The position numbers and the translations under genes are program-made. The notes beneath the pieces are model-generated. The model saw only the letters and a program-made list of their open reading frames with translations. It had not been told where the DNA came from and made no database searches. A stretch of 64,000 bases of DNA from Betaproteobacteria bacterium Ga0074130 (GTDB taxonomy: Bacteria; Pseudomonadota; Gammaproteobacteria; Burkholderiales; Rhodocyclaceae), in NCBI GenBank assembly GCA_001464495.1, contig LNDZ01000026.1:1-64000 (forward strand), given 5' to 3'. This document shows positions 34,069-42,855 of this stretch, one piece after another. Position 1 is the stretch's first letter. The number at the start of each line of letters is the position of its first letter.

Positions 34069-36426
34069 ATGAAGTCACAACCGAACCTGAGCGGCAACAC
34101 ACTGCCACGCCAACGCGCACTCGCGCTCTCCATCCATCTGCTCTTCTGCGGCGCGGCCACGGCCCTTTTGACGCCTGCAGCTACCCATGCGGCTGAACTG
34201 GCGGCAAGAAGCTATGCAATTGCCCCTGGCCCGCTCGGCGATGTGCTCGCTCTTTTCGCCGCCAGTTCGGGCGTCAAATTGTCCTTCGACCCTGCTCTGG
34301 TCGCCGGACAACGCAGCGCTGGTCTTCAGGGCAGCTTCACAGTCAACCAAGGCTTTTCACGCATCCTTTCTGGCAGCGGTTTCGAGCTTGTTGGTGTCGA
34401 CAATGGCGTCTACACCTTGCGTAAATCGCCCTCCACGGCGGCTGCAACACTGCAGCCGGTGGTTGTTACCGGTACTAAGCGCGAACTGAGTACTCAGCAG
34501 GCGACCCAAAGTGTGGCGGTGATAACCGAACAGTCCACTATCGGCATGGCATCAGGTTTTGATGCCCTAACCCTCGTTCCGAACGTAACGCGCAGCTACG
34601 CTGGCGCCTTGCCTACCGTACGCGGCCTAGATGGCAATGGCGTTGCTTTCGGTGGCGGCGGTGCCGTTACTGGCGCGAGCCCCCGCGTATCTAATTACAT
34701 CGATGGCGTGGCACGTACCTACAGTGCCATGCCTGACGGCCAGGGCAGTTTCTGGGACATGGCGCAGATGGAGGTCTACCGTGGTTCGCAGTCCACCCAG
34801 CTCGGTCAGAACTCGATCGCCGGTGCGATCGTACAAACCACCAACGATCCAAAGTTCAAGGATGAAGCGGCAATTCAGGTGGGCGCCCATTCTGCACGTA
34901 CCACTTACGAGGGCGCTTTTATGGTCAACAAGGCCCTCAGTGACACTGTTGCCATTCGCTTCACCGGGGAGTTGAGGGATGGCAAAAACGCTATCGACTA
35001 TTTAAGATCGTCAGACAGCGGGCTCTCTGTTTCAGACAAGGACGAGCTCGGGAAAAACCGCTATCACCGGTATCGCTTTAAAGCACTTGCGACGCCTACT
35101 GATGCCCTGCTGCTTAAGCTCACGCTAGAGCAAGAGGACCGCGAGAACCCGTTCACAAACGACCAAGGGACTGTTCAAGGGAGTCGCGCGCTCATCAACA
35201 AGCTCTATCCAGGCTTCCTCAAGTCAATCAACAACGTTGTTGCATTCAATGCCAGCTACGATCTGAATAACGAGTGGTCTGTTGATGCCGTGCTATCTCA
35301 GCAGCGCGGAGAAACGAGCTTCCTGGCACCGCAAGTCGGAACCCCGGTTCGTTCGTCCTATTACGACTTTACTTTCAAGTCCACGGAAACAGCCTTCGAA
35401 CCCAAGCTGCGTTACAAGTCGCAGAGCAGTCGTACCGGGGCAGTATTTGGTGCCTACTTCAAGGATCGCGACCGGAATGATAACGGCCAGCCCGGTTCAA
35501 GCTTTGTGATGCAGGCAACGGATAAGGCCAGCAGCCAATCGCTGTATGCTGACTCGACCGTGCAATTGAATGCGGAGTGGGACTTGATCCTGGCAGGCCG
35601 CTTCGAGTCGGACCGGCAGAAGCGAGACTTCTCCACGCCTGCTTTCGGTGGGGCCCAATTTGGTTTCGATGACCGAAATCAGGTGTTTCTGCCCAAACTT
35701 GGTGTTACCTGGCACGCCAATCCTAATGCAGCCTACAGTCTCTTGACGTACAAGGGTTACAACGCCAGCGGTGGTGGCGTGAGCTTCGTGTCAAAAACCC
35801 CCTACAAGTTCCAAAAGGAAATGTCGCAAACAGTCGAGTTCGTCGCACGTACTCAGTGGCTAGATCGCCGCCTGTTCGCCAACGCCAACGTGTTCTTCAC
35901 CGATCTTGACGGTGCTCAAGCGATCGGCACAGGGCCGGGCGGTGCTAACGACAATATCTATTTGAATATCGACAAGGCCCGCACACGTGGTGCCGAACTG
36001 GATTTTGCGTACATCCCCACATCGACAATGAAGCTCACCTTCGGACTGGGTCTCCTCGATACCAAGATCGTGAACTTCGGTTCGACGGCGAACAACGTAC
36101 ATAACGGCAAGGAGCTGGGCATGGCGCCGCGTGTCACTGCAAATGTCGGTGCCAATGTTGAGGTCGCACCCAACCTGACTGTTGGGGGCAATGTGGTGTA
36201 TGTCGGCAAGCGCTTTGCCGACTACAAAAATGTAGCCCAAGACGAGCTTGCAAGCTACTCCATCGTCAATCTCAACACGCAGTACAAAATGGGCAAGGCT
36301 ACGCTGACGGGCTACGTGAATAATGCTTTCGACAAGTTTGCCCAGCTCAATCGTAATACCGCTCTGAACTCGGCTTGGTTCAACACAGGTCGCACCGTGG
36401 GTGCGAAGCTGAAGCTGGATTTCTGA
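34069..36426 (+). CDS. TonB-dependent siderophore receptor with N-terminal signalling (STN) domain
   Basis: A 785-residue outer-membrane receptor. The ATG at 34069 gives a signal peptide cut after THA near residue 41. The STN signalling domain (about 43-120; AIAPGPLGDVLALFAASSGVKLSF) talks to FecR. The plug domain (about 130-250) follows, with VVVTGTKRELSTQQATQSVAVI and the RGLDGNG motif, and then a 22-stranded barrel ending in KLKLDF with the terminal phenylalanine. It imports an iron complex using TonB energy. The ligand is unknown; a PepSY protein gene downstream suggests that iron is released by reduction. A small hairpin (34028-34046) lies in the 74-base gap after fecR. Confidence 0.95.
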   Translation: MKSQPNLSGNTLPRQRALALSIHLLFCGAATALLTPAATHAAELAARSYAIAPGPLGDVLALFAASSGVKLSFDPALVAGQRSAGLQGSFTVNQGFSRILSGSGFELVGVDNGVYTLRKSPSTAAATLQPVVVTGTKRELSTQQATQSVAVITEQSTIGMASGFDALTLVPNVTRSYAGALPTVRGLDGNGVAFGGGGAVTGASPRVSNYIDGVARTYSAMPDGQGSFWDMAQMEVYRGSQSTQLGQNSIAGAIVQTTNDPKFKDEAAIQVGAHSARTTYEGAFMVNKALSDTVAIRFTGELRDGKNAIDYLRSSDSGLSVSDKDELGKNRYHRYRFKALATPTDALLLKLTLEQEDRENPFTNDQGTVQGSRALINKLYPGFLKSINNVVAFNASYDLNNEWSVDAVLSQQRGETSFLAPQVGTPVRSSYYDFTFKSTETAFEPKLRYKSQSSRTGAVFGAYFKDRDRNDNGQPGSSFVMQATDKASSQSLYADSTVQLNAEWDLILAGRFESDRQKRDFSTPAFGGAQFGFDDRNQVFLPKLGVTWHANPNAAYSLLTYKGYNASGGGVSFVSKTPYKFQKEMSQTVEFVARTQWLDRRLFANANVFFTDLDGAQAIGTGPGGANDNIYLNIDKARTRGAELDFAYIPTSTMKLTFGLGLLDTKIVNFGSTANNVHNGKELGMAPRVTANVGANVEVAPNLTVGGNVVYVGKRFADYKNVAQDELASYSIVNLNTQYKMGKATLTGYVNNAFDKFAQLNRNTALNSAWFNTGRTVGAKLKLDF

Positions 36427-36446
36427 GTACTTTTGCTTGAAAACCG

Positions 36447-36480
36447 AAAACCGGCATGCGCTGACCCGCATGCCGGTTTT
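36447..36480. terminator. Strong intrinsic terminator after the TonB receptor gene
   Basis: A perfect 14-base stem (36447-36460 with 36467-36480, sequence AAAACCGGCATGCG and its complement) around CTGACC, followed by TTTTTC. It separates receptor from PepSY expression or at least reduces read-through to the downstream genes. Confidence 0.9.
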
Positions 36481-36498
36481 TCACTATAGAGACATGAC

Positions 36499-37629
36499 AT
36501 GAGCTTGCGCACTTGGTCGTTCATCCACAAATGGACCAGCCTGATCTGCACGATCTTTCTTTTTCTGCTCTGCGTTACCGGGCTGCCGCTGATCTTTCAT
36601 GAGGAAATCGAACATTTATCGGGCGAGGCCGAAGCGCCCTCCATGCCGGCGGGCACACCTGAGCTGAGCATGGATCGCATCGTCGAGACGGCGCAGGCGC
36701 ACATGCCGAACAAGGTCGTGCGCTACATGCTTTGGGATACGGAAGCGCACCCGCACATGACCTTAGTCCACATGTCGACGAGCATGGATGCGCCACCGAA
36801 TGACACGTGGCTGGTCTCGCTTGACAGCCGAACCGGAGCAATACTCGACGAGCCCAATGACAAGGGCTTCATGTATTTAATGCTCAAGCTGCACACCGAT
36901 CTCTTCATCGGTTTGCCGGGTCTGCTCTTTCTGGGTTGCATGGGCCTGCTTTTTACCGCTGCAATCATCTCCGGTGTCGTCCTGTACAAGCCCTTCATGC
37001 GCCGGCTTGACTTCGGTGAGGTCAGGCGCGACAAACCGCGTCTCAAATGGTTAGACCTGCACAATCTGCTTGGCATCGTTACTCTCTCATGGGCGCTCGT
37101 GGTTGGTCTCACTGGTAGCCTGAACACGCTTGCCACAGTCCTTATCGGCGTGTGGCAAGGTGACCAGATGGCCGAAATGATTGCTCCCTATCGCAATGAA
37201 CCGCCGCTGGAGAAGAGCGGCTCGGTGCAGGCTGCGCTTAATACTGCAAAGCAGGCGGTGCCAGGCATGGAGGTGCGTCTCGTGGCTTTCCCCGGCACCA
37301 TGTTCTCCAGCCCTCACCACTACACCGTGTTTATGCGAGGCAATACGCCGGTGACCTCACGCCTGCTGCATCCGGCGCTGGTAGATGCGCAGACCGGCGA
37401 GCTCACAGACTCCCGAGAAATGCCCTGGTACATGAAGGCGCTTCTGCTGTCGCAGCCGTTGCACTTCGGTGACTACGGTGGTCTGCCGTTGAAAGTCGTT
37501 TGGGCGCTGCTCGACATCATCACCATCATCGTACTCGGCAGCGGCCTCTATCTCTGGTGGAAGAAGCGGGGACGTCGGATCGAGAACGGTGACGATATTC
37601 TTGTTATGACTGAGGAGGCGAAACCATGA
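36499..37629 (+). CDS. PepSY-associated transmembrane protein (iron-uptake associated)
   Basis: A 376-residue inner-membrane protein with about four membrane helices (near 15-35, 140-165, 190-215, 335-358), and PepSY-type periplasmic loops between them. The N-terminal TWSFIHKWTSLICTIFLFLLCVTG and the later WLDLHNLLGIVTLSWALVVG carry the histidines typical of the family that binds haem or reduces ferric siderophores next to TonB receptor genes (FegB/PiuB-like). It follows the receptor after a terminator and overlaps the next small gene by four bases. Its role in releasing iron is inferred from family and neighbourhood. Confidence 0.88.
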   Translation: MSLRTWSFIHKWTSLICTIFLFLLCVTGLPLIFHEEIEHLSGEAEAPSMPAGTPELSMDRIVETAQAHMPNKVVRYMLWDTEAHPHMTLVHMSTSMDAPPNDTWLVSLDSRTGAILDEPNDKGFMYLMLKLHTDLFIGLPGLLFLGCMGLLFTAAIISGVVLYKPFMRRLDFGEVRRDKPRLKWLDLHNLLGIVTLSWALVVGLTGSLNTLATVLIGVWQGDQMAEMIAPYRNEPPLEKSGSVQAALNTAKQAVPGMEVRLVAFPGTMFSSPHHYTVFMRGNTPVTSRLLHPALVDAQTGELTDSREMPWYMKALLLSQPLHFGDYGGLPLKVVWALLDIITIIVLGSGLYLWWKKRGRRIENGDDILVMTEEAKP

Positions 37630-37787
37630 GGATATGGCTGTGGCCCACCATCGTCGGTGCTCTCAGCGTCACCAGCCTTGTGGTCGGCCTGCTCTACGAT
37701 GGTTTTGGCGATGCCTTCGCCTGGATAGGTTTAGGGTTGCCTGTTTGGCTGTCGTATTGGTATGGCTGGGGCAGGAAAGGAAGCTAA
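37626..37787 (+). CDS. Small membrane protein (53 residues) of the iron-uptake cluster
   Basis: The ATG at 37626 overlaps the stop of the PepSY gene as ATGA. The peptide MRIWLWPTIVGALSVTSLVV continues through a second helix (about 30-46) to GRKGS, giving two membrane helices with a basic tail inside. Small proteins of this design often follow PepSY-family genes in siderophore clusters and are annotated as hypothetical; the coupling makes a joint role likely. Function unknown. Confidence 0.75.
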   Translation: MRIWLWPTIVGALSVTSLVVGLLYDGFGDAFAWIGLGLPVWLSYWYGWGRKGS

Positions 37788-37970
37788 TTGCTTGTTAAAA
37801 GCTTTATAGCGTAGGCGCTCTGAATATCCTGAACACTTTGGCGCCAGCTTCGCGTGGTTCAAAAAGTGAGCTTTATTGGTTTGCACTCCATCCACAGAGA
37901 TGCAATACCCTCTGTAGATCAACTATTTCCATTTTTCCTAGGTGTCTTGCTCGAAAAGCTCAAAGAATAA

Positions 37971-37996
37971 GCCCAGTGAGATGGTCCCACTGGGCG
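37971..37996 (-). terminator. Terminator for leuA
   Basis: GCCCAGTG and CACTGGGC pair around a nine-base loop just beyond the leuA stop (minus-strand reading), followed by the U-rich TTATTCTTT. Stem of eight bases; it ends the leuA transcript before the convergent small membrane protein gene. Confidence 0.75.
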
Positions 37997-38049
37997 TTGA
38001 TGCTATGTGCAATAGTTACGCCATCTTTATTTGATTACGACTGATTACA

Positions 38050-39738
38050 TCAAGCCGCCTTACTGCTCGCCGCCTGTACCGCCACGCGGTTGGCGCTGCT
38101 GATGAGTGCCTTGAGTGATGCGGTGACGATGTTGGCATCGATGCCAACGCCGTAGCATTCGCCGCTGCCGCCCGCGGTGGCGACTTCCATCATGGCGCAG
38201 GCGCGGGCGTCGCCAGCATCGTCGCTGCTGCTCATGGAGCGTTCTTCATAGCTGCGTACCTTGAGGTTGATGCCGATCTGTTGCAGAGCATGGGCTGCGG
38301 CGTCGATGGGGCCGTTGCCTTCGCCATTCAGCACATGTTTAACGCCTTGGTGTTCGACCACGAGCTTGATGCCTTGGGCGTTGTTATGTTCAAACAGGTG
38401 ATGTTCGACGTAGCGCACCGGCTCGATGGTGTCGAGGTAGGTCTCTGAGAAGAGTTTCCAGATATCGGCCGCGTTGACTTCGCCACCATGCGTGTCGGTG
38501 TATTGCTGCACGACACGCGAGAACTCGACTTGCAGACGGCGCGACATGACGATGCCGTATTCGGTTTCGAGCAGGAAGGCGACGCCGCCCTTGCCGGATT
38601 GGCTGTTCACGCGAATCACTGAGTCGTAGCTGCGGCCAACGTCGGCCGGGTCCATCGGCATGTACGGTACGTTCCAGAGGGCATCTGGCTTTTGCACGGC
38701 AAAGCCCTTCTTGATGGCATCCTGATGTGAGCCGGAGAAGGCGGTGTAGACCAGATCGCCGACGTAGGGGTGGCGCGGGTGAATGGGCAATTGGGTGCAG
38801 TGCTCGGCCGTGCGCGCAATGGTGTTCATGTCGGAGAAGTCGAGCCCCGGATGAATACCTTGCGTGTAGAGGTTGAGGCCGAGGGTGACGAGATCGACGT
38901 TGCCGGTGCGTTCGCCATTGCCGAACAAGCAGCCTTCAACGCGGTCTGCGCCGGCCATGACGCCCAACTCGGCGGCGGCAACGGCAGTGCCGCGGTCGTT
39001 GTGTGGGTGCAGGCTGAGGACAATGCTGTCGCGACGGGCGAGGTTGCGGTGCATCCACTCGACTTGGTCGGCGTAGATGTTCGGGGTGGCGACTTCTACC
39101 GAAGCAGGGAGGTTGATGATGACTTTGTTGGTCGGCGTGGCGCCCCAGGTTTCGGTGACGGCGTTGCAGACTTCCAGCGCGAAGTTGAGATCGGTATTGG
39201 TGAAAGTCTCGGCGCTGTATTCAAGCGTCCACTCAGTTTCCGGGTGCTCGGCGGTGAGTTCTTTAATGAGCTTGACCGCATTGACGGCAAGGCCCTTGAC
39301 CTCTTCACGCGTGAGGCCGAACACGACTTCGCGAAATTGGTCGGAGGTGGCGTTGTAGACGTGCACGATGGCGCGCTTGGCACCGATGAGTGATTCGATA
39401 GTGCGGCGGATCAGCGGCTCGCGCGCCTGAGTGAGGGCTTCGATGGTCACATCGTCGGGGATGTGGTTGCCTTCGATCAGGGTGCGGAAGAAGTCGAATT
39501 CAGTTTGCGACGCCGAAGGAAAGCCGGCTTCAATTTCCTTGAGGCCGATCTGACAGAGCATCTTGAACATGCGCATCTTCTTTTCGCCATTCATCGGCTC
39601 GAAGAGGGCTTGGTTGCCGTCGCGCAGGTCGGTACTCATCCACACCGGTGGTTTGGTGATGACCTTGTTTGGCCATTGACGATCGGTCAACTGGATCGGG
39701 GCGACTGGGCGGTATTTACCGAGCGGGTTTTGCAACAT
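38050..39738 (-). CDS. leuA: 2-isopropylmalate synthase, long (type 2) form
   Basis: A 562-residue LeuA catalysing the first committed step of leucine synthesis, acetyl-CoA plus 2-oxoisovalerate. The length and the opening PVWMSTDLRDGNQALFEPM are those of the long type also found in actinobacteria. The metal-binding HxH is in LSLHPHNDRG, and the C-terminal regulatory domain (GDARACAMMEVATAGG) where leucine binds is complete. A CAGGAG ribosome site precedes the ATG. The gene is 20 kb from leuC and leuD and divergent from an Lrp-type regulator. Two broken copies of its 3' half lie at 30785-30902 and 32143-32380. Confidence 0.97.
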   Translation of the reverse strand: MLQNPLGKYRPVAPIQLTDRQWPNKVITKPPVWMSTDLRDGNQALFEPMNGEKKMRMFKMLCQIGLKEIEAGFPSASQTEFDFFRTLIEGNHIPDDVTIEALTQAREPLIRRTIESLIGAKRAIVHVYNATSDQFREVVFGLTREEVKGLAVNAVKLIKELTAEHPETEWTLEYSAETFTNTDLNFALEVCNAVTETWGATPTNKVIINLPASVEVATPNIYADQVEWMHRNLARRDSIVLSLHPHNDRGTAVAAAELGVMAGADRVEGCLFGNGERTGNVDLVTLGLNLYTQGIHPGLDFSDMNTIARTAEHCTQLPIHPRHPYVGDLVYTAFSGSHQDAIKKGFAVQKPDALWNVPYMPMDPADVGRSYDSVIRVNSQSGKGGVAFLLETEYGIVMSRRLQVEFSRVVQQYTDTHGGEVNAADIWKLFSETYLDTIEPVRYVEHHLFEHNNAQGIKLVVEHQGVKHVLNGEGNGPIDAAAHALQQIGINLKVRSYEERSMSSSDDAGDARACAMMEVATAGGSGECYGVGIDANIVTASLKALISSANRVAVQAASSKAA

Positions 39739-39901
39739 GATGGACTCCTGAATGCTTCTGTAGCCGAGTGGCTGATGGCATAAATAGTAGGTGAGTCCGG
39801 ACGAAATGTGCTTGCGTTTTTGGCGTTTAAATTCTATTTATAGAAATATTATTGCCAAATAATGTTTAAAATTGGAATTAAATTCCAATTTGGAGCGAAT
39901 C
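39739..39901. promoter_or_regulatory. leuA-lrp intergenic region with AT-rich promoters
   Basis: The 163 bases between the divergent genes are strikingly AT-rich (39820-39895) compared with both sides. They contain TTCTAT-TT-ATAGAA (39832-39845) and a longer palindrome abutting the regulator's ribosome site. Both are plausible binding sites for the Lrp-type regulator and would let it control itself and leuA. Confidence 0.55.
39869..39891 (+). promoter_or_regulatory. Perfect 23-bp palindrome before the Lrp/AsnC-type gene (probable operator)
   Basis: AAATTGGAATT and AATTCCAATTT are perfect 11-base arms around one central base. The palindrome ends exactly where the GGAG ribosome site (39892) begins, six bases before the ATG at 39902. 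A regulator bound here would block translation start or transcription of its own gene; an RNA hairpin would hide the ribosome site. Confidence 0.7.
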
Positions 39902-40366
39902 ATGGATCGCTATGACCGTCAGATACTGGAAATCCTGCAAGAGGATGGACGTATCAGCAATCAGGATTTAGCCGAGCGTATTGGCCTGTCCGCCGCGCCG
40001 TGTTTGCGCCGCGTACGTTCGCTGGAAGAGAGCGGGATGATACGCGGCTATCGCGCGTTGCTGGATGCCAAGGCGCTGGGTTTATCGCTGATGGCGCTAG
40101 TACATATCTCCATGGACCAGCACACCGGAGAACGCTTTGAGCATTTTGAAAAAGCGGTGCTGGCGATTCCGGAGATTCTGGAGTGCTTGTTGATCACGGG
40201 CCAGTCAGCCGACTATCAGCTCAAGGTGGTGGTGCGCGACATGGATGCGTATCAAGAGCTGCTCTTGAACCGCATCACGCGTATCCCGGGCGTGACTGGC
40301 GTGCACTCAAGCTTTGTGTTGCGTCGCGTGGTGGATCGCACCACGCTGCCGGTGAGTATTGAGTAG
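39902..40366 (+). CDS. Lrp/AsnC-family transcriptional regulator
   Basis: A 154-residue regulator. The N-terminal helix-turn-helix is in DRQILEILQEDGRISNQDLAERIGLSAAPCLRRV (split: DRQILEIL, then ISNQDLAERIGLS, then RRVRSLEESG), and the C-terminal RAM ligand domain follows (ALVHISMDQHTGERFEHF, VLRRVVDRTTLP). The ATG is taken because of the GGAG site; an upstream TTG frame is inside the palindrome. Members sense leucine or other amino acids and act as dimers to octamers. Divergence from leuA suggests control of leucine synthesis. Confidence 0.92.
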   Translation: MDRYDRQILEILQEDGRISNQDLAERIGLSAAPCLRRVRSLEESGMIRGYRALLDAKALGLSLMALVHISMDQHTGERFEHFEKAVLAIPEILECLLITGQSADYQLKVVVRDMDAYQELLLNRITRIPGVTGVHSSFVLRRVVDRTTLPVSIE

Positions 40367-40376
40367 CGGTTCCTGA

Positions 40377-40916
40377 TCAGACGGCAGGTTTGCCCAGCCA
40401 TACGGGGTCTTCATCGAAGCCCGTGACGCGCAGGCCGTCGATGCCGTAGAACGAGTTGCGCGAGAAGAAGAAACCGCCGCGTTCCTTGTCGTGCAGGCTG
40501 GCCAGTGCTTTGAGCAGATTGATCACCTTGTTGTCCGGGTCCAGCCCCGGCTTGGTGACGGTGCCGTAGCAGGCTTGTACGGAATCGAAGGATGCCACGA
40601 GCGTTTTGACTTCTTCTAGCTCGCGCACGCGCTTGGGGAAGCGCTCAGTCCAGCCGCGCATACCTTCCATTTGTACCGCCTTGTCCCAGTTGGGATCAAT
40701 GGTGATGACGGTGCTGACGTCTGGCCACGTAAGAGTGATGCGCGTTTTTCCTTCTTCCTCTGTGAGCGTGGTTTCCGCACCAGCTGCTAATGCGGTGATT
40801 TCTGCAATGCTGGGTGCAGGGCCGTAGAAAAACACGGCAATTGCCTCTAGTCCGGCAGGGCGTGTTTCTGCGGCTGCGTAAATATGCTTGGTAACGAATG
40901 ACTTGATAAAGGACAT
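40377..40916 (-). CDS. Conserved protein of unknown function
   Basis: A 179-residue cytoplasmic protein without signal peptide or membrane helix. It has alternating strands and helices (LEAIAVFFYGPAPS, TRITLTWPDVSTVITID, GMRGWTERFP) and the closing segment NSFYGIDGLRVTGFDEDPVW. From memory, similar uncharacterised proteins occur in other betaproteobacteria; no enzyme motif is visible. It is convergent with the Lrp-type regulator gene, with ten bases between the stops. The upstream ~150 bases to mscL hold the promoters of both divergent genes. Confidence 0.7.
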   Translation of the reverse strand: MSFIKSFVTKHIYAAAETRPAGLEAIAVFFYGPAPSIAEITALAAGAETTLTEEEGKTRITLTWPDVSTVITIDPNWDKAVQMEGMRGWTERFPKRVRELEEVKTLVASFDSVQACYGTVTKPGLDPDNKVINLLKALASLHDKERGGFFFSRNSFYGIDGLRVTGFDEDPVWLGKPAV

Positions 40917-41064
40917 GGGGTTTTGTGCAGCGCGAAGGAGGGAAAAGGTGGCTAGGGCCGGAAAGTCTGCGCTATTTTACGGTATCGATGCCCTTGAGCG
41001 CGGCTTATGATGGTGATGAATCCGGTAGCATACGTAGAAAGCAATAATTCAATCAGGAGGGAAT

Positions 41065-41493
41065 ATGAAGATTGTTGGCGAATTCAAGGAGTTTGCAGTC
41101 AAGGGCAACGTAATCGATCTGGCTGTGGGTGTGATCGTTGGCGGTGCGTTTGGCAAGATTGTTGATTCGGTGGTGGGTGACCTGATCATGCCGGTGATTG
41201 GCCGCGTGACGGGTGGTTTGGATTTTAGTAACTACTTCATTGCCCTGCAGGACATTCCTGCCGGCGTGCCGATGGTGCTGGCCGAGGTTAAGAAGGCCGG
41301 CGTGCCTGTGATTGCCTATGGCAACTTCCTAACCATTGCGCTCAACTTTGTCATTCTGGCGTTCATCATTTTCCTGATGATCAAGCAGATCAACCGCCTC
41401 AAGCGCGAAGCTCCGGCAGAACCCGCTGCACCGCCGCCCACCCCGGAAGATGTCCTGCTGCTGCGCGAGATTCGCGATTCGCTGAAGAAGTAA
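41065..41493 (+). CDS. mscL: Large-conductance mechanosensitive channel MscL
   Basis: A 142-residue MscL. The N-terminal amphipathic part [21 protein letters not shown] leads into the first membrane helix with [21 protein letters not shown], and the second helix is around 78-103 ([20 protein letters not shown]), followed by the cytoplasmic bundle ending [11 protein letters not shown]. It opens when the membrane is stretched, letting solutes escape at osmotic downshock. An AGGAGG site precedes the ATG. Followed by a terminator. Confidence 0.97.
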   Translation: MKIVGEFKEFAVKGNVIDLAVGVIVGGAFGKIVDSVVGDLIMPVIGRVTGGLDFSNYFIALQDIPAGVPMVLAEVKKAGVPVIAYGNFLTIALNFVILAFIIFLMIKQINRLKREAPAEPAAPPPTPEDVLLLREIRDSLKK

Positions 41494-41516
41494 GCGCGAC
41501 TGCAGCATCAACTATG

Positions 41517-41542
41517 AAAACGCCCTCTTCGGAGGGCGTTTT
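41517..41542. terminator. Intrinsic terminator with TTCG tetraloop after mscL
   Basis: AAAACGCCCTC (41517-41527) pairs with GAGGGCGTTTT (41532-41542) around TTCG. It ends mscL on the plus strand and, being symmetrical, may also end the convergent rsgA transcript. Confidence 0.92.
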
Positions 41543-41578
41543 GTTGAGTGCGTTACGCCCGGCGAAGGGCCGTCAGTA

Positions 41579-42523
41579 TTAACACTTGGCGCTGGCGATG
41601 CGGTGGAACATGTCGTAGCGCTTGGGGTCGATCTGCCCGGCATCGACGGCGGCCTTGATGGCGCAATCGGGTTCGTTCTGGTGGCGGCAATCGCGGAAGC
41701 GGCAGTTGCCGCTGTGTGGGCGGAAATCAATGAAGCCTTCTTCGATCTGGCCAAAGGTCAGATGCGACAAACCGAACTCCTGCAGCCCCGGACAGTCGAT
41801 GAGCTTGCCGCCGGAGGCTTTGTCCTGTGGCAGTTCGTACAGGCGCGCATAGGTAGTGGTGTGCTTGCCGGAATCGAGCGCTTCGGAAATCTCGCGGGTG
41901 GCAGCGCGTGCTTCGGGGATCAGGCTGTTGGTGAGCGTGGATTTACCCATGCCGCTTTGGCCGACCAATACGCTAACTTCACCGGCCAGATAGGGCAGTA
42001 GGGCGCTGGCGTCTTCCTTGGCCGAGAGCTCAATGATGCGATAGCCGAGCTTGGCGAGCATGGCGAGACGTTCGCGGGCGTGCAGCAGGTGCTCGCTGAG
42101 ATCGGCTTTGTTAAGCACGATCAAGGTACGCAGCCCTTCCACCTCCGCAGCGACGAGCGTACGGGTGAGCAGATCATCCGTGAACGATGGTTCAGTGGCG
42201 ACGACCAGCACAACCTGGGTGGCGTTCGCTGCGATTAGCTTTTCGCGGTAGTCATCGCTGCGATAGAGCAGCGAGGTGCGGGGCAGGTGCTTGGTGATTT
42301 GTGCCTGATCGGCACTGGCAACTTCGAGCGCGACACGGTCGCCACAGGCAAAGGGGCTTTTCTTGCCGCGTGGAAAACCCGTGATGTGGCTGCCATCCGG
42401 CAGCAGGACTTCGTAATGGCGACCAAAGGCGGCGGTGATGACGCCTTCGTAGCGGGTGGCTGTGCTGGTGTCCGCAACCTCGGTGACGCTCGGGCGACCG
42501 CGCTGCTTACTCACAGTGCTCAC
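41579..42523 (-). CDS. rsgA: Ribosome small-subunit-dependent GTPase A
   Basis: A 314-residue RsgA (YjeQ), a circularly permuted GTPase that checks 30S maturation. Motifs appear in the permuted order: LNKADL (G4), then GQSGMGKST (G1), DCPGLQEF (G3). The N-terminal OB fold begins TATRYEGVITAAFGRHYEV, and the C-terminal zinc knuckle NCRFRDCRHQNEPDC has the Cys-Cys-His-Cys set. Its ATG overlaps the stop of phhB as ATGA and phhB in turn overlaps the protease gene, so the three form one operon. Confidence 0.96.
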   Translation of the reverse strand: MSTVSKQRGRPSVTEVADTSTATRYEGVITAAFGRHYEVLLPDGSHITGFPRGKKSPFACGDRVALEVASADQAQITKHLPRTSLLYRSDDYREKLIAANATQVVLVVATEPSFTDDLLTRTLVAAEVEGLRTLIVLNKADLSEHLLHARERLAMLAKLGYRIIELSAKEDASALLPYLAGEVSVLVGQSGMGKSTLTNSLIPEARAATREISEALDSGKHTTTYARLYELPQDKASGGKLIDCPGLQEFGLSHLTFGQIEEGFIDFRPHSGNCRFRDCRHQNEPDCAIKAAVDAGQIDPKRYDMFHRIASAKC

Positions 42524-42855
42524 AAGAAAAGTAGGGCATCGATTTTTGCTGCACAGATAAAGTCATTCTCGGACAATCCGCCAATGGCGTGGGTGATGTA
42601 ACTGACGCTGCAGGTGTTGTAGGTTACGAGCAGATCGGGATGATGGTCTTCCCGTTGGGAGATCCATGCCGTGGCGTTTACGAAGGTCATGGTCTCGTCG
42701 TAGTTCTTGAAGCGGTAGATTTTGCGCAGCTGGCCTTGTTCGATTTGCCAACCCTTGAGTTGCTTGAGTAACTGTTCGGCTTCCGTGGCCGACAACGGTG
42801 CAACGCCGCCCTCGCAGGGCAGGCAGCGGCGCTGATTCAAATTGGTCTCAGTCAT
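42520..42855 (-). CDS. phhB: Pterin-4-alpha-carbinolamine dehydratase
   Basis: A 111-residue PhhB/PCD. The active-site EDHHPDL (with the two catalytic histidines) and the later TYNTCSVSYITHAIGGLSEND are characteristic. It dehydrates 4a-hydroxytetrahydrobiopterin, recycling the cofactor of phenylalanine hydroxylase; no phhA gene is in the window. An N-terminal CLPCEGG adds two cysteines, common in this branch. It overlaps its neighbours by four bases on each side. Confidence 0.94.
   Translation of the reverse strand: MTETNLNQRRCLPCEGGVAPLSATEAEQLLKQLKGWQIEQGQLRKIYRFKNYDETMTFVNATAWISQREDHHPDLLVTYNTCSVSYITHAIGGLSENDFICAAKIDALLFL

Noticed and set aside
38770..39393. 207-residue plus-strand frame opposite leuA
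   Set aside because: Shadow of leuA; no ribosome site or known family.
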